Source: an uncultured Muribaculaceae bacterium (GTDB lineage: Bacteria; Bacteroidota; Bacteroidia; Bacteroidales; Muribaculaceae). Taken from it: a stretch of 20,129 bases of DNA. The translations under genes and the position numbers were made by a program. The notes below the pieces were generated by a model. It did no database searches. It worked only from the letters and a program-made list of their open reading frames with translations, and had not been told where the DNA came from. Location of the stretch: positions 1 through 20,129 of the forward strand of contig CAJUKU010000026.1 of the NCBI GenBank assembly GCA_910587425.1. The letters run 5' to 3'. Shown piece after piece: positions 14,363 through 20,129 of the stretch (positions are counted from its first letter, which is position 1; every line of letters begins with the position of its first letter).

Positions 14363-14393
14363 CAGTCCAGTTTCCACCACTGACAAGAAAGCG

Positions 14394-15623
14394 ATGAATC
14401 CTACCGACATACGTATCGACGACTACGATTACCCACTTCCCGACGAACTCATAGCACGCCACCCGCTGCAGCAGCGCGACGCCTGCCGCCTGTTGGTGCG
14501 CCATGCCGACGGCACGCTCGAACACACCCGGTTCGACCGGCTCCCCACTCTGCTCCCCCCCGGTTCAGTGCTCGTGGCAAACAATACGCGTGTTATAAAC
14601 GCGCGCCTGCGTTTCCGCAAAGGGGGCAACGGTGCGCTGATTGAAGTGTTCTGCCTCGAGCCCACATCTCCCGCCGACTATGAGCGTGCCTTCGCCGCGA
14701 TATCGGAATGCGAGTGGCTATGCTTTGTGGGCAACAGCAAGCGTTGGAACGAAGACCTCATACTGACACTCGACGTCACGCTTCCTGACGGACGGCAGGT
14801 GCAACTGAACGCGACCCGCACCGGGCGCTCCGGCAATGCCTCAACAGTGCGGTTCCATTGGTATGCTGCTGCCGGAACGACATTCTCGCAGATCATCGAC
14901 AGTGCCGGTGAGATCCCCATTCCTCCATATCTTTGCCGCGCCACAGAAGAGACCGACGCCTCCGATTATCAGACCGTCTACTCCCGCATCGAAGGCTCCG
15001 TAGCGGCACCAACCGCCGGACTGCATTTCACCCCTGAGCTGCTCCGGGCGATCGACCTTGCAGGCATAAAGCGGCAGGAGGTCACTCTACATGTCGGGGC
15101 TGGAACATTTCAACCGGTGAAATCCGACACTATCGGCGGTCATGAGATGCACAGCGAGCTTATTACCGTAAGCCGTGATTTCATAGCCGGAATCGCCGCA
15201 ACCGATGCTCCGATCATAGCAGTCGGAACCACAACCGTACGCACTCTTGAAAGCCTTTATCACCTCGGATGCATGGCTTCACAAGGCAGCGATGCCACCG
15301 AAGTGCCACAATGGTATCCATATTCCCCCGATCACCCATTGCTCAGTGTGGCTGACGCTATGAAAGCGCTGCTCGCACGCCTCGATGCACAAGGCACTGA
15401 CCGCCTCGTCGCCACCACACGCATCATAATAGCCCCCGGCTACCGCTTCCGTATCGTCGACGGTATGGTCACCAATTTCCATCAGCCACGCTCCACATTG
15501 CTGCTTCTCGTCTCGGCATTCACCGGAGGCGACTGGCGCAGGATGTACGATGCCGCTCTTGCCGAGCGTTACCGCTTCCTCAGCTATGGCGACGCACAGC
15601 TTCTGCTCGCCCCGGGCAGATAG
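14394..15623 (+). CDS. queA: S-adenosylmethionine:tRNA ribosyltransferase-isomerase, long form
   Basis: The product has 409 residues, against about 350 for typical QueA. QueA transfers the ribosyl part of SAM to preQ1 in tRNA, giving epoxyqueuosine at position 34 of GUN-anticodon tRNAs. Family motifs are in order: DDYDYPLPDELIARHPLQQRD at 8-28, VANNTRVINARL at about 61-72, GEIPIPPYLCR at about 172-182, SVAAPTAGLHFTPELL, LHVGAGTFQPV, GGHEMHSE, GTTTVRTLES, TNFHQPRSTLLLLVSAF and YRFLSYGDAQLLL. Canonical QueA has TNFHLPxSTL where this has FHQPRSTL. Extra sequence of about 40 residues lies between TLES and IIIAPGYRF (residues 288-344). It may be a lineage-specific paralogue, so function is likely but not certain. 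It diverges from lysO. Confidence 0.88.
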   Translation: MNPTDIRIDDYDYPLPDELIARHPLQQRDACRLLVRHADGTLEHTRFDRLPTLLPPGSVLVANNTRVINARLRFRKGGNGALIEVFCLEPTSPADYERAFAAISECEWLCFVGNSKRWNEDLILTLDVTLPDGRQVQLNATRTGRSGNASTVRFHWYAAAGTTFSQIIDSAGEIPIPPYLCRATEETDASDYQTVYSRIEGSVAAPTAGLHFTPELLRAIDLAGIKRQEVTLHVGAGTFQPVKSDTIGGHEMHSELITVSRDFIAGIAATDAPIIAVGTTTVRTLESLYHLGCMASQGSDATEVPQWYPYSPDHPLLSVADAMKALLARLDAQGTDRLVATTRIIIAPGYRFRIVDGMVTNFHQPRSTLLLLVSAFTGGDWRRMYDAALAERYRFLSYGDAQLLLAPGR

Positions 15624-15647
15624 TCACGACGCTACCCGCATGGTTCC

Positions 15648-15675
15648 GTGAAACATACGGCGCCGGATGTTCCAC
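15648..15675. repeat. Imperfect palindrome made of parS-like half sites
   Basis: GTGAAACAT (15648-15656) and ATGTTCCAC (15667-15675) face each other across a G+C-rich centre, forming a 28-base inverted repeat with two mismatches. The arms contain GTGAAACA and TGTTCCAC, which are the right and left halves of the common parS consensus TGTTNCACGTGAAACA but in swapped order. No T-run follows, so it is a poor terminator for queA. It lies about 135 bases upstream of parA. Confidence 0.7.
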
Positions 15676-15679
15676 AACT

Positions 15680-15688
15680 TATCAACAT
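15680..15688 (+). promoter_or_regulatory. DnaA-box-like sequence upstream of parA
   Basis: TTATCAACA differs from the consensus DnaA box TTATCCACA by one base and lies 4 bases after the parS-like palindrome. A single box is weak evidence, and no cluster of further boxes is clear nearby. Confidence 0.35.
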
Positions 15689-15733
15689 TCAGCGCCAGTT
15701 ATAAACATTTAACTCATTTTCAGTGCGTCTGCC

Positions 15734-15765
15734 GTTGTCCGTCTCATGAAAAACATATAGCTTTG
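15734..15765 (+). promoter_or_regulatory. Promoter of parAB
   Basis: A near-consensus -33 box GTTG (15734-15737), a 20-base spacer and a -7 box TAGCTTTG (15758-15765) match the Bacteroidota form. The transcript starts near 15772, leaving a leader of about 40 bases. The palindrome at 15648-15675 lies 60-85 bases upstream of the -33 box. Confidence 0.8.
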
Positions 15766-15810
15766 CACCGTAAAGTTTAATCTTAAAAACGGGCGATTAC
15801 TTAAATAGAT

Positions 15811-16584
15811 ATGGGTAAAATCATAGCCATCGCAAACCAGAAAGGCGGAGTGGGAAAAACCACAACCACAATCAACCTCGGGGCATCGCTCGCAGCAGAG
15901 GGCAAAAAGGTGCTGATAGTCGATGCCGATCCACAGGCTAACGCCACATCAGGCTACGGAATCAATCCCGACCAGATGACCTCGTCGATATATGAATGCC
16001 TCGTCGACGACTATCCGCTTGCCGGTTCGCAAGTGCCTACCTGCGTCGAAGGGCTCGACCTCGTCGGCTCGCGCATCGACCTCGCCGGAGCCGAACTTGA
16101 GCTGATATCCCGTCCCAACCGAGAGAGAGTCCTGGCAGGAGTGCTCCAGAGCGTCACTGACCAGTACGACTATATACTGATCGACTGTTCGCCGTCGCTC
16201 GGACTCATCACCGTCAATGCGCTGACGGCAGCCCATTCCGTGATAATCCCGGTGCAGGCTGAGTATTTCGCGCTCGAGGGCATTACGAAACTTATAAACA
16301 CCATCCGCATAATCAAACCCAAGCTGAATCCGGGGCTTGAGATCGAGGGATTCCTCCTTACAATGTACGATGCGCGCCTCAAGCTCGCCAACCAGATCTA
16401 CGAGGAGCTTAAGGGTCACTTCGCCGACATGGTGTTCAACACCGTCATTCCACGCAACATCCGCCTATCAGAGGCGCCGTCCCACGGACTCCCCGCGCTC
16501 CTGTACGATCCGGAGAGCCGTGGAGCCACATCACACATAGCACTGGCGCGTGAGATAATCGCACGCCACAAACGCAAGAAATAA
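15811..16584 (+). CDS. parA: Chromosome-partitioning ATPase ParA (Soj)
   Basis: The product has 257 residues, the short chromosomal (Soj) type without an N-terminal helix-turn-helix. The deviant Walker A motif KGGVGKTT (11-18) has the signature Lys11 and catalytic Lys16. Walker A' VDADPQAN (37-44) carries Asp40, and the Walker B-like LIDCSPSLG lies at about 122-130. ParA forms ATP-dependent dimers on nucleoid DNA and is driven by ParB to move origin regions apart. The gene is 18 bases before parB, in the same operon, with a consensus promoter and parS-like half sites upstream. Identification is firm. Confidence 0.97.
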   Translation: MGKIIAIANQKGGVGKTTTTINLGASLAAEGKKVLIVDADPQANATSGYGINPDQMTSSIYECLVDDYPLAGSQVPTCVEGLDLVGSRIDLAGAELELISRPNRERVLAGVLQSVTDQYDYILIDCSPSLGLITVNALTAAHSVIIPVQAEYFALEGITKLINTIRIIKPKLNPGLEIEGFLLTMYDARLKLANQIYEELKGHFADMVFNTVIPRNIRLSEAPSHGLPALLYDPESRGATSHIALAREIIARHKRKK

Positions 16585-16602
16585 ACACTATCTACAGCAC
16601 AA

Positions 16603-17487
16603 ATGGCAATGAAACGTCCCGCGCTCGGACGCGGTCTTGACTCGCTTATATCAATGGACGATGTTCCCGCAAGAGGATCATCCGCTATCAACGATATTGA
16701 CATAAACCAGATCTCGCCGAACCCCGACCAGCCACGGTCGACATTCGACGAGGACGCACTCACCGAACTTGCATCATCCATACGCGAGCTCGGCATCATA
16801 CAGCCCCTCTCACTGCGCAAGACCGGGCACGACACATACCAGATCATAGCCGGTGAGCGCCGCTACCGTGCCGCAAAGATGGCGGGTCTGCACTCCGTGC
16901 CGGCATACATCCGCACAGCCAACGATGCCGAGCTTACCGAAATGGCTCTCATCGAGAACATACAGCGTGAGGATCTGAATGCAATAGAGATCGCGCTGAC
17001 GTTCCGCAAGCTGATCGACCAGTATCAGCTCACACAGGAGCGCCTGAGCGAGCGTATAGGCAAGAAACGCGCCACAATAGCCAATTTCCTGCGCCTCCTG
17101 CGCCTGCCGGCAGAGGTTCAGCTCGGACTGCGCGACAAGCGTGTTGATATGGGACACGCACGCGCGCTCCTCTCCGTCGACGATCCTACATTGCAGCTAC
17201 GCCTGTACAACCGCATACTGCGCGAGGGGCTTTCCGTGCGCCGCGTAGAGGAGCTTGCAAAACAGATGCGCGAGGCATCGCCCGACAAGGAGAAAGCTAC
17301 CGCATCACCCTCGCTCACCCGCGATTTCGACATACTCAAGCAGCACCTTTCAGCAAAATTCCAGACACCGGTGCAGTTCTCATGCGATCCATCTGGCAAG
17401 GGGAAAATCACGTTCAGTTTCAAGAACGAGGATCAACTTGAGAGATTAATTACTATCTTTGACCGTATAAATCAACACGACGCATAG
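16603..17487 (+). CDS. parB: Chromosome-partitioning protein ParB (CTPase, parS-binding)
   Basis: The product has 294 residues, a normal length. The N-terminal KRPALGRGLDSLI (4-16) is the ParA-stimulating peptide. The CTP-binding and clamp domain includes GERRYRA (84-90) and ENIQREDLN (118-126). The helix-turn-helix, at about 140-170, includes RLSERIGKKRATIANFLRLL and recognises parS. The C-terminal dimerisation domain ends with KNEDQLERLITIFDRI. In the model, ParB loads at parS, spreads as a sliding clamp and stimulates ParA. The start ATG at 16603 gives the expected N-terminus (a second Met is at residue 3). It is co-transcribed with parA. Confidence 0.97.
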   Translation: MAMKRPALGRGLDSLISMDDVPARGSSAINDIDINQISPNPDQPRSTFDEDALTELASSIRELGIIQPLSLRKTGHDTYQIIAGERRYRAAKMAGLHSVPAYIRTANDAELTEMALIENIQREDLNAIEIALTFRKLIDQYQLTQERLSERIGKKRATIANFLRLLRLPAEVQLGLRDKRVDMGHARALLSVDDPTLQLRLYNRILREGLSVRRVEELAKQMREASPDKEKATASPSLTRDFDILKQHLSAKFQTPVQFSCDPSGKGKITFSFKNEDQLERLITIFDRINQHDA

Positions 17488-17496
17488 TCAAACGTA

Positions 17497-17519
17497 TGCC
17501 GAAACGCCCGGTTTTGGCA
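17497..17519 (+). other. Small hairpin between parB and the DUF5683 gene
   Basis: TGCCGAAAC (17497-17505) pairs with GTTTTGGCA (17511-17519), 9 pairs with one G-T wobble and a 5-base loop. The tail TCTAAACTATT is only weakly T-rich, so this may be a leaky terminator or attenuator rather than a full stop. Confidence 0.5.
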
Positions 17520-17550
17520 TCTAAACTATTGGGAAAAAGAACTATAACGG

Positions 17551-18378
17551 ATGGATAATATTCAACAACGACAGCACGGATCATGCAGCCTCCGGACGTT
17601 GTTTCTTGCCGTCAGCATGGTTTTCGCCTTGCTGATAGCTCCGTTTAACATTTTTTCTGAAAATCCCCAGAAACCGATAAAACCACAGCGCAGGTCGCAT
17701 CCGGTCGACCTCCCTGATTCCATCCTCGTGTCGCAGCCTGTGTCACGTCAGCAGGCGGTTCAGATCGACTCCATCAATGCTGCTTTAGCCGACACGCTCA
17801 CGGTCATTCCTGTCGACACTATCGGCGTTTTCGATGCTCCTGCGATGGCTGCCATGCCCGACACCCTGCGCAAAGGCACACTGATGGTGTTCAACCCAGA
17901 CCCGACAAGAGCCGTATGGATGTCGGCACTTTTCCCCGGACTCGGACAGGCATACAACCGCCGGTGGTGGAAACTGCCGCTCGTAGCCGCAGGATTCATG
18001 GGCCTCGCCTACGGAACATCATGGAACAACGGCATGCTCACGGACTATACAAAGGCATATTCCGACATTATGGATGCCGACCCTAACACCAAGAGCTACA
18101 TGGATTTCTTCCCCTCCACCACAAAAGAGGAGGATCTTGACAAGACGTGGCTCACCAACATCCTGAAATCCAGAAAAGATTACTACCGTCGCAACCGCGA
18201 TCTATGTATAATATGCATGGTGGGCGTATATCTTCTCGCTATGGTCGACGCATATGTCGACGCACAGCTCGCCCATTTCGACATATCACCCGATCTCTCC
18301 ATGGACGTCGCTCCCGCACTTATCCCGGACACCCGCAACCGTCCGGGATTCGGGCTACAATGGGCATTCACATTTTAG
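17551..18378 (+). CDS. DUF5683 membrane protein
   Basis: The product has 275 residues. Residues 15-33 form a hydrophobic signal or anchor, followed by a Pro/Ser-rich region of about 85 residues. The DUF5683 core starts near 120: PTRAVWMSALFPGLGQAYNRRWWK (120-141), with an amphipathic or membrane segment and a second hydrophobic stretch at 142-155. A last hydrophobic segment at 219-236 is followed by VDAQLAHFDISPDLS. The protein ends with Phe after a short beta-like run. Function is unknown. It lies in the parAB region and is followed by a LysM lytic transglycosylase, an order found in other Bacteroidota, so a link to envelope growth or division is plausible but unproven. No own promoter was found. 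Confidence 0.85.
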   Translation: MDNIQQRQHGSCSLRTLFLAVSMVFALLIAPFNIFSENPQKPIKPQRRSHPVDLPDSILVSQPVSRQQAVQIDSINAALADTLTVIPVDTIGVFDAPAMAAMPDTLRKGTLMVFNPDPTRAVWMSALFPGLGQAYNRRWWKLPLVAAGFMGLAYGTSWNNGMLTDYTKAYSDIMDADPNTKSYMDFFPSTTKEEDLDKTWLTNILKSRKDYYRRNRDLCIICMVGVYLLAMVDAYVDAQLAHFDISPDLSMDVAPALIPDTRNRPGFGLQWAFTF

Positions 18379-18412
18379 ACGTCCGCCGACAAACAATTAG
18401 CTAAAGATTCCG

Positions 18413-20129
18413 ATGAATAGACCGATTATCACACTCTTCGCCGCAATAGCTACCGCAGTCTCCGTCTGCGCATCACCTCTGTCGATACTCGACATAAAGC
18501 ATTCCATCACCGACGACAACGTCGTGCTTCCGGAAAGCTTCGAGACCAAGACGCGTGAGCTGCAGGAGAATTTCTTCCTCAAGAACTACGCCACCCGCGC
18601 CAACGAATCCGGAGAAAAGAAAATAATCGGCACAGCACAGGAATACGAGAAACTGCTCAGTCAGATACCCGCTGAAATAGAGCTCCCTTACAACTCTATC
18701 GTCGGCAACTACATTAACGTCTACGTTGACAAGCGTCGCGACCTCGTAGCCGATATGCTCGCGCTCCACAACTACTATGGCACTATATTCGTCGAGGAGT
18801 TGCTGCGTGCCGGTCTGCCACTCGAACTGCAATACCTTCCGGTCATTGAGTCGGCACTCAACCCGAATGCCGTATCACGCGCAGGAGCCGTCGGACTCTG
18901 GCAGCTTATGCCGGCGACTGCAACAGGGCTCGGACTTGAGGTCAACTCGCTCGTTGATCAGCGACGTGACCCACGCCTCTCCACACGCTATGCTGTCCGC
19001 TATCTCAAACAGCTTTACGACATCTATGGCGACTGGTCTATGGCTATCGCAGCCTACAACTGCGGTCCAGGCAACGTCAACAAGGCTCTCCGTCGTGCCG
19101 GCGGAGGCAAAAAGGACTATTGGGAGATATATCCCTACCTGCTTGCCGAAACTCGCGGATATCTGCCTGCGTTCATAGCCGCCAACTATGTGATGAACAA
19201 TTATCATCGCCATGGCATACGCCCCACGCTCGTGCGTCAGAAACTTGTCACCGACACTGTTCTCATCAATCAACGCGTACACTTCAACCAGATTGCCGAA
19301 GTGCTCAACATACCGGTGGAAGAGATCCGGATGCTCAATCCCCAGTTCCGCAAGGACATAATACCCGGCGACAATCATCCCTACGCACTCGTGCTACCCT
19401 CTCAGCAGGTGCTTAGCTATATCATGAGCGAGAAGGATATACTCGACCGCGATGCCGACGCCTATGCACGCCGCACATACGTGGAGCCGGGTGTGACCAC
19501 AACAACACTTGCCGACGGCACTACCGTGGCTACACGCATTGTCCGCAAGACGCACACCGTAGGCAGAGGAGAAAATCTGCGTAGCATAGCCAAGAAATAC
19601 GGCGTCAGCGCATCCGACATAAAACGTTGGAACAACATGCGCTCGAGCAAAGTAAAAGCAGGCAAGAAACTTGTTATCGAGACCATAGAACGCGAACCTG
19701 TCGAAGGCTCTAAACTCATCGCACGCACATCATCACGCGCTACTGCAGCTGACACCGCCACAACGACAAGTAGTGTTGCGGCAACTGCCGACATCACAAC
19801 AGCCTCGGCAAAAGTTACTGACCAGACGCGTAGCACAGCCAAAACCGCGACCGCATCATCAAAGCCTGCGACCTCAAAAGCTGCCGCTCCCGCACGCCCT
19901 ACCACATACAAAGTGCGCAAAGGAGACAACCTCGGTAAAATCGCGCGCAACCATGGCGTGACTATTGCTGCCCTACAGGCTGCTAACGGTATGTCAGCCT
20001 CGCAGACACGCATTGATGTAGGACAGGTACTCAAAATCCCCGCGCCCGCTCCCAAAAAGAAATCCACCCGCCGCAAATGGAGAGACCGGAGCATGCTGGG
20101 ACAGCATGGGAGGCATAAAACAGTGCCGA
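18413..20129 (+). CDS. mltD: LysM-containing lytic transglycosylase, MltD-like (partial at right edge)
   Basis: The frame is open from the ATG at 18413 to the window end (572 codons seen, no stop). Residues 1-20 form a signal peptide; the Cys at 19 is preceded by Val rather than Gly/Ala, so it is not a clear lipoprotein. The SLT domain spans about 135-260: catalytic Glu146 in LPVIESALNP, then SRAGAVGLWQLMPATA and AIAAYNCGPGNV. A LysM-like region (about 285-345) follows, then two clear LysM repeats at about 381-424 (HTVGRGENLRSIAKKYGV) and 499-542 (YKVRKGDNLGKIARNHGV), separated by a Thr/Ala-rich linker. The enzyme cleaves peptidoglycan to 1,6-anhydro products. It is 34 bases after the DUF5683 gene and probably co-transcribed. 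The C-terminus after the last LysM is basic and cut off. Confidence 0.93.
   Translation, partial: MNRPIITLFAAIATAVSVCASPLSILDIKHSITDDNVVLPESFETKTRELQENFFLKNYATRANESGEKKIIGTAQEYEKLLSQIPAEIELPYNSIVGNYINVYVDKRRDLVADMLALHNYYGTIFVEELLRAGLPLELQYLPVIESALNPNAVSRAGAVGLWQLMPATATGLGLEVNSLVDQRRDPRLSTRYAVRYLKQLYDIYGDWSMAIAAYNCGPGNVNKALRRAGGGKKDYWEIYPYLLAETRGYLPAFIAANYVMNNYHRHGIRPTLVRQKLVTDTVLINQRVHFNQIAEVLNIPVEEIRMLNPQFRKDIIPGDNHPYALVLPSQQVLSYIMSEKDILDRDADAYARRTYVEPGVTTTTLADGTTVATRIVRKTHTVGRGENLRSIAKKYGVSASDIKRWNNMRSSKVKAGKKLVIETIEREPVEGSKLIARTSSRATAADTATTTSSVAATADITTASAKVTDQTRSTAKTATASSKPATSKAAAPARPTTYKVRKGDNLGKIARNHGVTIAALQAANGMSASQTRIDVGQVLKIPAPAPKKKSTRRKWRDRSMLGQHGRHKTVP

Noticed and set aside
14304..14525. 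N-terminal extension of the small LysO subunit
   Set aside because: It would cross the divergent promoter region and the first 130 bases of queA; the hydrophobic N-terminus begins at the ATG at 14303.
15644..15654. A complete parS site near queA's end
   Set aside because: GTTCC followed by GTGAAACA lacks the central CA of parS; only half sites are present, so no full site is claimed.
1..20129. CRISPR array, insertion sequence, prophage or defence cluster
   Set aside because: No regularly spaced repeats, transposase, integrase, capsid, nuclease or toxin-antitoxin genes were found.

Overview
The window looks like a housekeeping stretch of a Bacteroidota chromosome, most likely order Bacteroidales. 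The evidence is fourfold. Several promoters fit the Bacteroidota form TTTG-N20-TAnnTTTG. Starts lack clear Shine-Dalgarno sequences and are preceded by A/T-rich bases. A DUF5683 protein sits between ParB and a LysM lytic transglycosylase. The lysine exporter LysO is split into two overlapping genes. The coding DNA is rather G+C-rich for the order, which would fit a Muribaculaceae-type gut commensal, but genus and species cannot be read from the sequence.

Layout from left to right. Positions 1-437 hold the end of rplU, then rpmA and a strong intrinsic terminator. Positions 484-963 hold a small orphan winged-helix-like protein and a leftward tRNA-Arg(UCU) with its own promoter and terminator. 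Positions 1140-4145 hold a membrane-anchored TPR protein, then DUF177 (yceD), rpmF and fabH, with a terminator between rpmF and fabH. Positions 4210-6685 hold the ribosome-assembly GTPase genes era and der, each with its own promoter element. Positions 6715-12142 hold a close-packed rightward run: a Cys/Met-family PLP enzyme, a PatB/MalY-type C-S lyase, a Nudix hydrolase and priA. An fsr-like MFS exporter follows and converges on the leftward two-gene lysO locus. The lysO locus diverges from a long-form queA. From 15624 to the right edge lie a palindrome built of parS-like half sites, then parA, parB, the DUF5683 membrane protein and a LysM lytic transglycosylase that runs off the window.

How the genes fit together: the first half is mostly translation and ribosome assembly (L21, L27, L32, YceD, Era, Der) with fatty-acid initiation (FabH). 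The PLP pair could make homocysteine by transsulfuration. PriA handles replication restart. The right end couples chromosome segregation (ParAB) to envelope and peptidoglycan proteins. No insertion sequence, prophage, CRISPR array or defence system was found, and I see no clear new multi-gene system. The best leads are small: the palindrome upstream of parAB, the tandem repeat next to tRNA-Arg, the long QueA variant, the duplicated motif in split LysO, the structured der leader, and the orphan 73-residue protein.
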